Shown here piece by piece: positions 30,390 through 43,234 of a stretch of 64,000 nt of DNA. The notes under the pieces are model-generated. The model worked only from the letters and a program-made list of their open reading frames with translations, did not search any database and was not told the origin of the DNA. Position 1 is the first letter of the stretch; every line of letters begins with the position of its first letter. The translations under genes and the position numbers were made by a program. Where the stretch lies: NCBI RefSeq assembly GCF_947242115.1, contig NC_074725.1:18952398-19016397 (forward strand). Reading direction: 5' to 3'. This stretch comes from Biomphalaria glabrata (taxonomy: Eukaryota; Mollusca; Gastropoda; Planorbidae).

Positions 30390-32036
30390 GCAGACGACGT
30401 AGAAGTATTTGGAAAACTAAAAGCTGATTAGCAGCACTACAACTGCGAAGTAAAACAAAATGACCAAATGGAAAGAGGTTCTACAAATAACTTTTGAAAA
30501 CTTATGTGTTTGGTAAATTTTGAAAAGAAAATAATCTAGACATAGAAGTGAGCCAATGAAGTACCCGTAAACCTCCATGAACAAGAAATAAAAACAACAA
30601 CAAACAAACAAACAAAAAGATTACAAAAAGAATTTGTGTGATGACAAATGGGTCCGCCATGTAGGTAGACAAACAGGATTTAACCATTTCAGCACGAATA
30701 TCAGAAGCTATGAACTACACGCTACCAACACCAAAATGTTTCAAGCATGATTGTCTGCGACCAATCAAACTCAATGCACAAGGACCTGCTTGTCGTCTGA
30801 GGGAACATTGTAGGATTTCTTACATGTAGACAAAGAGATTTACGGAAACATTGGAGCCCAGCGTATTACTTACGGATAAAATGGCGATTGGCCCTTAATT
30901 GGCATGTCAGCCTTGGTCTTGTTTTGATTGATAAAAAATAATATCGCGATGAATTGATTATGGAGCTGCATTCGCTATCAGAGTTATTGCCGGGCCGATT
31001 ATTTTATAGGCCCTACTACAGTAATTCCCAGAGTGACAATATAGACCCCAGAGGTCTACGGCGACTTCCAATGGGTCTACGATTGTGTAAAAATGAATTG
31101 GTGGTCTACGAGATTTAATTTGGGGTACACCAAAGTGGATATCATCTATGCAGGTCGTGACTTATATTTTAATGTCCCATTGACGAGACGACCTCATACA
31201 GACGTATATGATTTGAACCTTAGGTAATCTTGAACATTTTAATCCTGTTAATTGAATGAAAAATTATTTTTTTTATTATAATAACTTATTTAATGTACTT
31301 AATTTTTGTCTAGTTGAAACTACTATTTTAACATGCCCGAATGTAACAACTAAAAAGAAACCGAGATAACTCAAAGAAAACTAGATAAAAGAAACCCAGA
31401 TAAAAGAGTTGATTGTATAACATTTAACTTCGTTACCTCCTTATTCAACACGATATTGCCTTTGTGCCATTTAGGCAACACACTTGTATGTAATGACGCT
31501 TTGAAAGTCGAAACCATCTACTTTATAAACTAAGCCATCCTTTTAACAAATATAATGTCAGGTATATCTTGTTGAAGCCAAAGTTTTGGTACACGCACCC
31601 CCTTTCCTGTTCTCGGATCTTGTTGAAATAATGATTCATTGTCCCTAACAAATACAAAAAAAAGACCAACTATTTTATCAATGAGTCGTAATTAATTAAT
31701 TAATTTCGTTTTATATAGAGACAGTACTATCTAAGAGGAAGTAGACCTTGTATAGTGAAATTTACTAAATTTACTTTTATTGTGAAAATTCAAAATCCTA
31801 AAAGGAGATTTTCATGGAGACATAAATAGCAAGACTTTTGGTGTATCCGGTGTTCAGAAGACGGAAATATCATTGAGGATCCCCATAAATAAATACATTG
31901 AAAAACAAATGCAGCATTTTAGTGAAATTTATTTGATAAGTTAAAATTTTTTAATCTTTAAAAATCTATCACTGAGAGATTACATTTCCTTAATTAAAAC
32001 AAACCCCAGCTGCGCTGTTAAGTTGCCTATACCTAT
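30390..32036. other. Unassigned DNA, possible hAT end at about 31016
   Basis: Starting at 31019, cagtaattcccagagtgac followed by atagaccccagaggtctacg resembles the start of a hAT (Charlie-like) element, but I found no matching right end. Otherwise AT-rich without a gene. Confidence 0.35.
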
Positions 32037-32044
32037 ATTTAGAT

Positions 32045-32645
32045 CAGTGATGCTCAAAATACGGCCCGCGGGCCAGATCCGGCCGCATCGTGGTTCCATC
32101 TGGTCCGCCGAACTGTTTTTTTTTTTTTTAAATTAAAAAGGTTGAAAAATGTATGTCTACCTACTTTAGGGCCCTGTCTTTTTCTCTGATGGATTTTTAC
32201 CATGATCTTTAACATTTGTCTGTTTAGGAAATGGGATTCTGAATATAGAATCTACCAGAAAAGTGAACGGATCCTTATTTTTTTGTGTGGAATATAATAA
32301 TTAGCCAACATATTTGATTTTTCAAGAAAGTGTGACTGTTTATAAAAGAACAACATATAAAAGGCATTATGAAAGAAATATGACAACATTCTTGGTTTGA
32401 GCCGCGAATAAAGATTGTTAAACTAAGCCTAGAGATTGGAGGATCCATGAGAATATTTACCCAAAAGAGGCAGAAAAAAAACGAGTCGGTGTTAAGGCTA
32501 ACTACAATGTTGCTCACATTTTAAGTAAAGAAATTAAGCCATTTTCATGTCAATTTTAAATCGTTTTTTTTTTTGTGTCGTTGTCGTTAAAAAAGAGTGT
32601 CGGAAATTGAGATGGCCCGCAGGTCCATTTAGGTGGGCATCACTG
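32045..32645. mobile_element. Non-autonomous hAT element with perfect 8-bp target duplication
   Basis: Begins CAGTGATGC and ends GCATCACTG; the subterminal parts are complementary too (cggcccgcgg on the left, ggcccgcagg on the right). Flanked on both sides by atttagat (32037-32044 and 32646-32653). It is 601 bp; an 80-codon minus-strand frame inside shows no transposase motif. Confidence 0.93.
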
Positions 32646-32653
32646 ATTTAGAT

Positions 32654-33290
32654 AGTATGTGTTTTAAGTGATAGGATGATTCTTCGCGCAGGCAGATTTT
32701 AGGTAATAAACAAGTTATTTTTTAAAAATGAATAAATCATGAGCCAAAACTAGTGCTAAAATATTTTTGCACATTTTCGACACACTTAGCAAACTATATA
32801 CTCTTATCAATATTTAAATTCATTAGATATTTTGCGAAGTAAGGCCTCTGTTACCTAGGACCTCCCTACAACGTACTAGCATGGTCCCAGGAAACTTTAA
32901 GATGTATATGAGTAGATCATTCTCGCACATTAAAATTGTTATAGTCTCGTTCAAGCTATTTTGATTTACCTAACTTCCATAAGAACATTGATCAACACAA
33001 GATGTTCTGGCGCTGACGTTAGTGTGACGTCCTACGATCCAAGGGACCTAACACTATACTGCGTATAGTCACCAAACTGAGACCACAGAGTCATTTATCA
33101 TCCTAGGCTATACCCTCAGCGCGCTGAATTGTTTGCACGCTGTTACAATGAGGTGCTACCAACCCCTTTAGTCCTGATGAATTCAAGGCTAATGGGAAAA
33201 CACACGCATGTCACAACAACGATTACGCTTGATAAAATTTAACCACGCAGATCCCTTGCAGCAGCGTGGACAGAGAAGGGGGGTGTATAT
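32654..33290. other. Unassigned DNA
   Basis: No element or gene recognised. Confidence 0.5.
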
Positions 33291-33324
33291 AATATAGGTG
33301 TGACACACATTTGGGGGCCCAAGA

Positions 33325-33480
33325 AAAGCCCTTGTCGAAGACAGGCGCAGAAGACGAAAAAAAAATTAAAAAGATCCCCCAGGGAATAACGGCTTTGTCT
33401 GCATTAGATGTGACAAAATATGTAGGTCGCAACTAGGTTTGCGTAGTCATTTGAAACTCTGCACTCATCCCTAATCTTTA
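33325..33480 (+). mobile_element. LINE zinc-finger tail, sense copy
   Basis: Plus strand: EDRRRRRKK, a break, then GFVCIRCDKICRSQLGLRSH and a C, ending at a stop after THP. It is the sense-strand counterpart of the tails at 700-965 and shows that their reading is correct. Confidence 0.75.
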
Positions 33481-33599
33481 TAATTGCCATTGTAATTATA
33501 ATTAATAATATCTGTGCGAACCACTATTTAGTCAGTCAGAGGTGTTTTAGTAACTTGTTACGTGTAATTGTATGATAGTAATCAAGATGTTATTGGAAT

Positions 33600-33865
33600 G
33601 TAAAGTAAAGTTTTCCTTTCAGACCTTGTGGTCTATAGGGCAGATGATGTAAAGGTCATCTGCTTCTGTGGCCTACGTTAACGAGGGTGTCATGTCGCCA
33701 GCACAACGACCAACCCCAAGTACTTTTCCCCAACTAATGCCAAGTACCATTAGAGCTGGGTGGACTCAGATCCCGAAATTAAAAATCCCAGTCTTCATCA
33801 GGATTCGAACCCGGGACCGCCGGTTCTGAAGCCAAGCGCTTTAGTGCTCAGCCGCCGCGATATGT
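33600..33865 (-). repeat. tRNA-derived SINE, family B, copy 2
   Basis: Full-length partner of the copy at 25185. The minus strand starts with GGCGGCTGAGCACTAAAGCG and has a perfect box B GGGTTCGAATCC. Probably the youngest family B copy here. Confidence 0.9.
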
Positions 33866-34134
33866 TATTGTAATAGATCAATATGTTATTGTAATAGATC
33901 ACTATGTTATTGCATTAGGTCAATGTGTTATGCATGCAAGATTACAAAGTTATGTATAACTCGGTCCTGAAACTAATTTCAAATAAAACGTTTCAAGACC
34001 AATGCCACACAAGTTTTCATCCGAAAGTTAAGCTAGCTAGTCAATTTAGCGCGACAATGTCCCATTTTACTGCTCTTATCAAAGCAATATGAAAATTATT
34101 GAAACACCAAAAAGTTAGGGTTTAAATACTTTTT

Positions 34135-34215
34135 TTTTAGTGAAGCATTACCATATGCTAGAACAAATTCGTACAAATGCTCCTTCTCTTCTTGTGCCAT
34201 TGGAGCAGGTTGCCT
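34135..34215 (+). mobile_element. Small CR1-like 3' fragment
   Basis: ccatatgctagaacaaattc and gtacaaatgctccttct match the PYARTNLYK-coding part of the CR1-like LINE, here in plus orientation. Confidence 0.6.
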
Positions 34216-34339
34216 GAATGACTGATAGTGTTGAAGTCTTTCATTAACATAAACGATGAACACATAGGTACGAGTAAGACGTAATATAAACGTGTTCACT
34301 TATGAAGGAACGTCTGGAAAAACAATGGAATAGAAAAGT

Positions 34340-34510
34340 AAAGGTAACCTCCCTTTCAGACCTTGCGAAGTGTAGGGGCAGATGAAGTAAAGCTCATCTG
34401 TTTCTATGGCCGAAAGTTAACCGGGAGGGGGGGGGCTGTGGCCAGCAGAGTTGACAAGCTGCCTTCACGTTGGGTGGATTCAGGAGCGTTTTAAAGATGC
34501 CATTGAAATC
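34340..34510 (-). repeat. SINE family B, partial and diverged copy
   Basis: ctttcagaccttgcgaagtg, ggggcagatgaagtaaagct and ttgggtggattcagg follow the family B order; the tRNA-like end is missing. Confidence 0.6.
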
Positions 34511-34723
34511 CCTGTGCCGTGTTTCTTTTCCTCGAAGGATATAAAACCACTCCATCCATTCACCATTTCTAATTGTGTGATTCAAATTTGTTTTATATTA
34601 TTATACACTTCAAGTTGAACAGATATTACAGATCTCATTTGATTAGATGTTTGGAATCTTTGAAGGCTTTGAAATGCTGGCCTAATAATAATATTATTGT
34701 TTTTTCTTTCTTTTTGTATTGGG

Positions 34724-35443
34724 ACAATGAGACAGTAAGAGATAGATTGAGACAATGAGACAGTAAGAGATAGATTGAGACAATGAGACAGTAAGAGATA
34801 GATTGAGACAATGAGACAGTAAGAGATAGATTGAGACAATGAGACAGTAAGAGATAGATTGAAACAATGAGACAGTAAGAGATAGATTTAGGCAACGAGA
34901 CAGTAAGGGATAGATTGAGACAATGAGACAGTAAGAGATAGATTGAGACAATGAGACAGTAAGAGATAGATTGAGGCAATGAGATAGTAAGAGATAGATT
35001 GAGGCAACGAGACAGTAAGAGATAGATTGAAACAATGAGACAGTAAGAGATAGATTTAGGCAACGAGACAGTAAGAGATAGATTGAGACAATGAGACAGT
35101 AAGAGATAGATTGAGACAATGAGACAGTAAGAGATAGATTGAGACAATGAGACAGTAAGAGAAAGATTGAGACAATGAGACAGTAAGAGATAGATTGAGA
35201 CAATGAGACAGTAAGAGATAGATTGAGACAATGAGACAGTAAGAGATAGATTTAGGCAACGAGACAGTAAGAGATAGATTTAGGCAACGAGACAGTAAGA
35301 GAAAGATTGAGACAATGAGACAGTAAGAGATAGATTGAGGCAACCAGACAGTAAGAGATAGATTTAGGCAACGAGACAGTAAGAGATAGATTTAGGCAAC
35401 GAGACAGTAAGAGATAGATTGAGACAACGAGACAGTAAGAGAT
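34724..35443. repeat. 28-bp minisatellite, about 26 units
   Basis: Unit gacagtaagagatagattga plus gacaatga, with variants ttaggcaacga and ttgaaacaatga arranged in clusters. The period is not divisible by three, so the long minus-strand frames (up to 198 codons of SISYCLIVSIYLLLS-like residues) cycle through three registers; they are artefacts of stop-free repeat sequence. Confidence 0.97.
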
Positions 35444-35757
35444 AGAAAGATGAAGAAAGGAAGAGATGGTGAAAGAATTGGAAAGAGAGAGAAAGAGAGT
35501 GAAAAAGAAAAAAAAAGAAAGTTAAAGAAAATAAGAAAGTATAAACGAGAGAACAAGTGATAAAGAGAAAGAAAGAGTGAAAACAAAGAAAGAGTAAAAT
35601 GTGACAGCGAGCGAGAATGAGAGAGGGAGAGAAAAAAACTGTGAAAAAGAAAGAGAGAGAGAGGGAAAAAGAAATAGATAAATAACAAGAAAGAGAGGGA
35701 AGAAGAGAAAAAAGAGAGATGGGGAAAGAAAGAAAAGAGAAGGAAAGAAGACTGAAA
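35444..35757. repeat. Polypurine tract of about 310 bp
   Basis: The plus strand is almost entirely A and G (gaaagagagagaaagagagtg and similar), directly continuing the 28-bp array. The minus strand is therefore almost pure pyrimidine. Confidence 0.9.
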
Positions 35758-35759
35758 AT

Positions 35760-36078
35760 TGTCTTCATTTCCATGTTTCATTCACAGACTCAAAATCATG
35801 CAGCAACCTTTAAATAATGGAAGAGAAAAGTGCGCGTTTCCCCCTCTCCTCCTCCAGTCAATCAAAAACAACAAAACAAAATGATATGCATGGCTGAATA
35901 AGCAGACAGGAAGTACTGATAAATGAAATGAATGGGTTAGCAGTCTCTGCAGTTTAAAATGGACAGCATATAGAGGAAATATTACTTGAGGTCGATGCCT
36001 AATTTTCAAATGACATAACCCTAAAGACTAACAGGGAGGGTGTTGTAAGGGGTAAATCATAAAAACAAATGTCTATAG
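35760..36078. other. Spacer between arrays
   Basis: Unique-looking DNA, no gene or repeat recognised. Confidence 0.5.
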
Positions 36079-36079
36079 A

Positions 36080-39000
36080 ACAACATGTTTCACCTCCTTA
36101 TAACAACATGTTTCACCTCCTTATAACAACACGTTTCACCTCCTTCTAACAACATGTTTCACCTCCTTATAACAACATGTTTCACCTCCTTATAACAACA
36201 TATTTCACCTCCTTATAACAACATGTTTCACCTCCTTATAACAACACGTTTCACCTCCTTATAACAACATGTTTCACCTCCTTATAACAACATGTTTTAT
36301 CTCCTTATAACAACACGTTTCACCTCCTTATAACAACATGTTTCACCTCCTTATAACAACATGTTTTACCTCCTTATAACAACACGTTTTACCAACTTAT
36401 AACAACATGTTTTACCTCCTTATAACAACACCTTTTACCTCCTTATAACAACACGTTTTACCTCCTTATAACATGTTTCACCTTCTTATAACAACATATT
36501 TCACCTCCTTATAACAACATGTTTCACCTCCTTATAACAACACGTTTTACCTCCTTATAACAAAACGTTTTACCTCCTTATAACAACACGTTTTACCTCC
36601 TTATAACATGTTTCACTTTCTTATAACAACACGTTTTACCTCCTTATAACAAAACGTTTTACCTCCTTATAACAACACGTTTCACCTCCTTATAACAAAA
36701 CGTTTCACCTCCTTATAACAACATGTTTCACCTCCTTATAACAACATGTTTTACCTCCTTATAACAACACGTTTTACCAACTTATAACAACATGTTTTAC
36801 CTCCTTATAACAACACCTTTTACCTCCTTATAACAACACGTTTTACCTCCTTATAACATGTTTCACCTTCTTATAACAACATATTTCACCTCCTTATAAC
36901 AACATGTTTCACCTCCTTATAACAACACGTTTTACCTCCTTATAACAAAACGTTTTACCTCCTTATAACAACACGTTTTACCTCCTTATAACATGTTTCA
37001 CCTTCTTATAACAACACGTTTTACCTCCTTATAACAAAACGTTTTACCTCCTTATAACAACACGTTTCACCTCCTTATAACAAAACGTTTTACCTCCTTA
37101 TAACAACATGTTTCACCTCCTTATAACAACATGTTTTACCTCCTTATAACAAAATGTTTTACCACCTTATAACAACATGTTTCACCTCCTTATAACAACA
37201 TGTTTCACCTCCTTATAACAACATGTTTTACCTCCTTATAACAACACGTTTCACCTCCTTATAACAACATGTTTTACCTCCTTATAACAACACGTTTCAC
37301 CTCCTTATAACAACATGTTTCACCTCCTTATAACAACATATTTCACCTCCTTATAACAACATATTTCACCTCCTTATAACAACATATTTCACCTCCTTAT
37401 AACAACACGTTTCACCTCCTTATAACAACATGTTTCACCTCCTTATAACAACACGTTTCACCTCCTTATAACAACATGTTTCACCTCCTTATAACAACAT
37501 GTTTTACCTCCTTATAACAACACGTTTCACCTGCTTATAACAACATGTTTCACCTCCTTATAACAACATGTTTTACCTCCTTATAACAACACGTTTTACC
37601 TCCTTATAACAACATGTTTTACCTCCTTATAACAACACCTTTTACCTCCTTATAACAACACGTTTTACCTCCTTATAACATGTTTCACCTTCTTATAACA
37701 ACATATTTCACCTCCTTATAACAACATGTTTCACCTCCTTATAACAACACGTTTTACCTCCTTATAACAAAACGTTTTACCTCCTTATAACAACACGTTT
37801 TACCTCCTTATAACATGTTTCACCTTCTTATAACAACATATTTCACCTCCTTATAACAACATGTTTCACCTCCTTATAACAACATGTTTTACCTCCTTAA
37901 TAACAAAATGTTTTACCACCTTATAACAACATGTTTCACCTCCTTATAACAACATGTTTCACCTCCTTTTAACAAAACGTTTTACCTCCTTATAACAACA
38001 CGTTTTACCTCCTTATAACAACACATTTTACCTCCTTATAACAACACATTTTACCTCCTTATAACAACACATTTTACCTCCTTATAACAACACATTTTAC
38101 CTCCTTATAACAACACGTTTTACCTCCTTATAACAACACGTTTTACCTCCTTATAACAACACGTTTTACCTCCTTATAACAACATGTTTCACCTCCTTAT
38201 AACAACATGTTTTACCTCCTTATAACAACACGTTTCACCTCCTTATAACAACATGTTTCACCTCCTTATAACAACATATTTCACCTCCTTATAACAACAT
38301 ATTTCACCTCCTTATAACAACATATTTCACCTCCTTATAACAGCACGTTTCACCTCCTTATAACAACATGTTTCACCTCCTTATAACAACACGTTTCACC
38401 TCCTTATAACAACATGTTTCACCTCCTTATAACAACATGTTTTACCTCCTTATAACAACACGTTTCACCTCCTTATAACAACATGTTTCACCTCCTTATA
38501 ACAACATGTTTTACCTCCTTATAACAACACGTTTTACCTCCTTATAACAACATGTTTTACCTCCTTATAACAACACCTTTTACCTCCTTATAACAACACG
38601 TTTTACCTCCTTATAGCATGTTTCACCTTCTTATAACAACATATTTCACCTCCTTATAACAACATGTTTCACCTCCTTATAACAACACGTTTTACCTCCT
38701 TATAACAAAACGTTTTACCTCCTTATAACAACACGTTTTACCTCCTTATAACATGTTTCACCTTCTTATAACAACATATTTCACCTCCTTATAACAACAT
38801 GTTTCACCTCCTTATAACAACATGTTTTACCTCCTTATAACAAAATGTTTTACCACCTTATAACAACATGTTTCTCCTCCTTATAACAACATGTTTCACC
38901 TCCTTATAACAAAACGTTTTACCTCCTTATAACAACACGTTTTACCTCCTTATAACAACACATTTTACCTCCTTATAACAACACATTTTACCTCCTTATA

Positions 39001-40272
39001 ACAACACATTTTACCTCCTTATAACAACACATTTTACCTCCTTATAACAACACGTTTTACCTCCTTATAACAACACGTTTTACCTCCTTATAACAACATG
39101 TTTCACCTCCTTATAACAACATGTTCTACCTCCTTATAACAACATATTTCACCTCCTTATAACAACATGTTTCACCTCCTTATAACAACACGTTTTACCT
39201 CCTTATAACAAAACGTTTTACCTCCTTATAACAACACGTTTTACCTCCTTATAACATGTTTCACCTTCTTATAACAACATATTTCACCTCCTTATAACAA
39301 CATGTTTCACCTCCTTATAACAACATGTTTTACCTCCTTATAACAAAATGTTTTACCACCTTATAACAACATGTTTCTCCTCCTTATAACAACATGTTTC
39401 ACCTCCTTATAACAAAACGTTTTACCTCCTTATAACAACACGTTTTACCTCCTTATAACAACACATTTTACCTCCTTATAACAACACATTTTACCTCCTT
39501 ATAACAACACATTTTACCTCCTTATAACAACACATTTTACCTCCTTATAACAACACGTTTTACCTCCTTATAACAACACGTTTTACCTCCTTATAACAAC
39601 ATGTTTCACCTCCTTATAACAACATGTTCTACCTCCTTATAACAACATGTTTTACCTCCTTATAACAACACCTTTTACCTCCTTATAACAACACGTTTTA
39701 CCTCCTTATAACAACATGCTTTACCTCCTTATAACAACACCTTTTACCTCCTTATAACAACACGTTTTACCTCCTTATAACAACATGTTCACCTCCTTAT
39801 AACAACATGTTTCACCTCCTTATAACAACACATTCTACCTCCTTATAACAACACGTTCTACCTCCTTATAACAACACGTTCTACCTCCTTATAACAACAC
39901 CTTTTACCTCCTTATAACAACACGTTTTACCTCCTTATAACAACACGTTCTACCTCCTTATAACAACACGTTCTACCTCCTTATAACAAAACATTTTACC
40001 TCCTTATAACAACACATTCTACCTCCTTATAACAACATGTTTCACCTCCTTATAACAACACGTTCTACCTTCTTATAACAACACCTTTTACCTCCTTATA
40101 ACAACACGTTTTACCTCCTTATAACAACACGTTCTACCTCCTTATAACAACACGTTCTACCTCCTTATAACAAAACATTTTACCTCCTTATAACAACACA
40201 TTCTACCTCCTTATAACAACATGTTTCACCTCCTTATAACAACACGTTCTACCTCCTTATAACAAAACATTT
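36080..40272. repeat. 23-bp satellite array, about 180 units, with higher-order structure
   Basis: Unit acaacatgtttcacctcctt plus ata. Main variants are at three sites: acg/atg/aca/ata before ttt, ttcacc/tttacc/ttctacc, and aacaac/aacaaa. A 20-bp short unit (ccttataacatgtttcacc) recurs near 36470, 36605, 36855, 36995, 37680, 37810, 38615, 38750 and 39250, and blocks of four acattt units recur near 38030, 38965 and 39470. This shows duplication of multi-unit blocks. The right end is rich in ttctacc variants. Confidence 0.97.
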
Positions 40273-40372
40273 TCACGTTGGTTTCTTCTCCACACAGAAT
40301 ATTTGCACAGCTGTCCGTCAGTAAGCAGTGCCTCAACACCATCCATAGTGACATTCACTAGAACATGCCATA
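40257..40372 (-). CDS. Candidate exon of an unidentified gene at the array edge
   Basis: Minus strand: after an acceptor-like gatctgattttaag, 37 codons are open, reading WHVLVNVTMDGVEALLTDGQ, then LCKYSVWRRNQREN, and running into the 23-bp array where a stop occurs. The residues look like real protein, unlike most frames here. A donor-like GT (caac|gtgaaa) lies near 40277. No family recognised; chance or transposon origin is possible. Confidence 0.3.
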
Positions 40373-40379
40373 CTTAAAA

Positions 40380-40990
40380 TCAGATCTGGGTAATAGGGTT
40401 AATAACTAAACGAATAGAACTTATTATCGTGAGCATGTGGTCCTACATTCACGAAAGAGACTGGACTATTGATCTAATCAGTATCGTAAAAGAATACGGC
40501 CCCAGGGGGCTTGATTGAGTTCGATTCTACCTATCAATCAAATCAGGAAACATATAACTAAGCTGAAATAATTGAAACAATTAGCGGACATTCACTCACT
40601 CGTAATTCTCAGTAAATCAACAAAAAAAAAAGGTTTTAGATAATGAAACCAATTTTAGTTGGACAAAACATTAGCCCATAGATAAAGACATGAACTCAAG
40701 TGCCCTAAAGTTGATTAGTATGTCTTTTTTAAAAATGAACGAATTATTATATAGATCTCGAGTTCATAAAATTGTGGTTAAAAATTTACAAGTGACATTT
40801 ATATTTTTACTTTTTGTGGCAATATAGGCCAATGTAAAAACTTCGCCATTTTGTCCAAGCAGTCTTACCGCTGTTATATAGTTATATAGGTCAGCTGCTA
40901 GAGAGAAGCTATTTGTAAAATTAGATAGCGGTTAGAATTATGTTATTGGAATTAAAATCTCGATGCTTTTTTTACAAAGCATTTATCGAC
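40380..40990. other. Unassigned AT-rich DNA
   Basis: No gene or element recognised. Confidence 0.5.
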
Positions 40991-40994
40991 TAAC

Positions 40995-41330
40995 TCGGTC
41001 TGGTAAAAAAGTTTGAACATGTTATTTCTCCCACGCCCTTTCTCGGATTAAGTTAAAACTTTGCACAATTATTCATTGGCGCAGACAATACATGAATCAA
41101 TTTTTTAAAAACTCACCAATTAGCCAATTAATTACTGATTACTAATTACTTTGTTTGATTATTTGATACCAACAAGGGAAACTAATACTTCAGCATTCAC
41201 AGATAGGGTTAATCAAGTCGGATTTTGTCCCCTTCAATAATTGTACACGTTACTTGTGCCACACCCATTCTTGGATGAAGCTGAAACTTTAACAAATACA
41301 ATTAGCTAATTTTATTACAGTTCCTCCTGT
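40995..41330. repeat. Family D repeat, copy 7
   Basis: Well-preserved copy: gttatttctcccacgccctt, ttaaaactttgcacaattat, gataccaacaagggaaac, then a second headed part ttgtgccacacccattcttg. The likely unit is two such motifs separated by about 200 bp. Confidence 0.65.
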
Positions 41331-41424
41331 TAGCGTGCAAATTCTTTATGGATTCACAGTTTATGGTTTCACCGTTTTAGTTTTCCAAAACATAAATGAC
41401 CTTAAAATTAAATTTGGCTGCCGT

Positions 41425-41540
41425 CTTGAACCAAGACCAATCGTTATAGCAGACCTCAACACTGACCTGCAGTTTAGGCTAGTAGCTCGCTGCATGTCAT
41501 ATAGACCTGTGACATGGCAACGTGGTGTGAAAGGTTAATG
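41425..41540. repeat. Relict of the foldback MITE
   Basis: aagaccaatcgttatagcag and cactgacctgcag match the left arm of the element at 15732, and gacctgtgacatggcaacg its centre; the right arm is not present. Confidence 0.6.
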
Positions 41541-41689
41541 AAAATAATAGGCCGCCATTGTGTTTATATATTTGTTACTTTTTTAAAGGCTTTAAATTTT
41601 AAACAAGCAAGATATAAAAAAAATACTTTAAAAAAAAAAACAACAAATCTTATATTGAGTTAAAAGAGAGCACCATTCAATCGGGGCCA

Positions 41690-42185
41690 AATCACTCAAT
41701 ATTGCAAGGTTTATCTTCACTTTTTCTATATAAAACAAAATTTTTGAATTACCACTAGATGATTGATAACTAATTGATTTTTTTTTGTTTTGGTCATTGG
41801 TTCATGTGTTCTCATCGATAATAAATGATTGTGCCAAATTTCATTTTGATCCGAGAATGGGAAGTTGGAGAAAAATCCACCATGACATCATTTTCAAGAA
41901 CAAAGCTTATCAAAAGGGAAGAACCACAAATTCACTACCATGATTCTCAATACTGCAGGAATAAGCTCACTATTATTTTTAAAAAATTAATTAATACTAA
42001 ATAAAGTAATTAATTACTATAACTAATGAGCTAATTGGCTATTTTATTTGATTGATTCATGTTTTGTTAAGTAAAATAACAAATTGTGAAATGTTTCATC
42101 TTGATCCGAAAATGGGGGGGGGGGGGGGGAATGACGTATACAAACATTGTTCCAGAGTGAGTTCATATGAGCTTTGTAAAAATAG
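41690..42185. repeat. Family D repeat, copies 8 and 9
   Basis: Two further copies, with ttcattttgatccgagaatg at about 41845 and catcttgatccgaaaatggg at about 42095, the latter followed by a G run. Confidence 0.6.
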
Positions 42186-42589
42186 AATACATTCTTAGAT
42201 TTGTACCAATACACTTGCCTAGGTGTCTGGCACTCTGAAATATGTATTAAGTTCGTTTGAAAATATGTTTATTTGAAATGTATATTTAAATCTACATTCG
42301 ATTCGAAATTTTGCTTTATTGAATTTGTTTAGATCCGATTTGGAAAGTGCTTAGACTCGAATGGAAATGTGTTTAGATTGGATTTGAAATTGGGCTTATT
42401 TGAAAGTCACTAAGATCTATATCGATTTGTAATGTTCTTAGATGGCGATGTTAGTGCTTTCTGCGATAAAAAAAATTAATGGACAATTCGGTATTCTTTT
42501 GTATCAAGATATTTAGTGTTAGATCTATTTTATTGGGAAAATATCATTTGCTTTATTCATTGCTCTTTCTGATAGGCTACAGGCTACAA

Positions 42590-43100
42590 TGACTGTACTA
42601 AGACTAAGACTAATACTGCTTTATTGATCCTTACGGAAATTTGTTGTGATTACAAGGACTCGTTTCTCATATAAAGACAACACAACAGAAAAATACACAT
42701 AAATACAACAGACAACATAAAGAGTTCATTCAGCGACTACACATAGGTAGTCATAGTTCCACAGTTCACACAACTGGTTGAATCAAGAATCAAATACATT
42801 AGGCATCATTTTGTTGTATTAAACCAGATTAAATATTAAAAGGCGAAGTTAAAAAAACAACAACACATACCTGTTCAGATAACAAAGTACAGATAAAACA
42901 AAATGTAGATCTTATTGACGTTCTGTTATGTTTTTAAAACCCAACACGTATAATCACCGAACAGTGTGTCGAGTGGAATAAGCACTTTGACCAACGCTTG
43001 CTCACATAACGATATTGGAATTTTCTGTCCAGTGTGGCACGTCTGACGGCTGCTGCGACTGTCACTGGTGGTAGCGCTACAGAGCAGGATACCTGACAAC
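42590..43100 (-). mobile_element. LINE 3' terminal fragment
   Basis: Minus strand ends in gatcaataaagcagtatta followed by repeats of cttagt, the type of 3' end seen in L2/CR1-group LINEs. Further upstream, the minus strand at 42960-43090 reads VRRATLDRKFQYRYVSKRWS, resembling the C-terminus of such RT proteins. The intervening sequence is non-coding 3' UTR. Confidence 0.5.
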
Positions 43101-43234
43101 TAACAGCCAATCGATAAGGATATTATGATGGGGAAATTATTCTTCGGCAAGACTTCATTAGAGAGAAGATATAAAAAAAATTGGTACATGTAGTGTTGAG
43201 GGAAAACATAGTGAGTCGATTTCGTTTTACTGAA

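Noticed and set aside
30893-30945. Small minus-strand exon (about 47 bp, TKADMPIKGQSPFY) with acceptor and GTAAGT donor
   Set aside because: Too short to separate from chance, and no partner exon fits.
33172-33205. Hammerhead ribozyme core (ctgatga ... gaaaac)
   Set aside because: The intervening bases cannot form the needed stem II.
34582-35343. Leucine/serine-rich frames resembling membrane proteins
   Set aside because: Shadow of the 28-bp array on the pyrimidine-rich strand; the same peptide occurs in all three registers.
36080-40272. CRISPR-like regular repeat array
   Set aside because: Units are contiguous without spacers, and the context is an animal genome.
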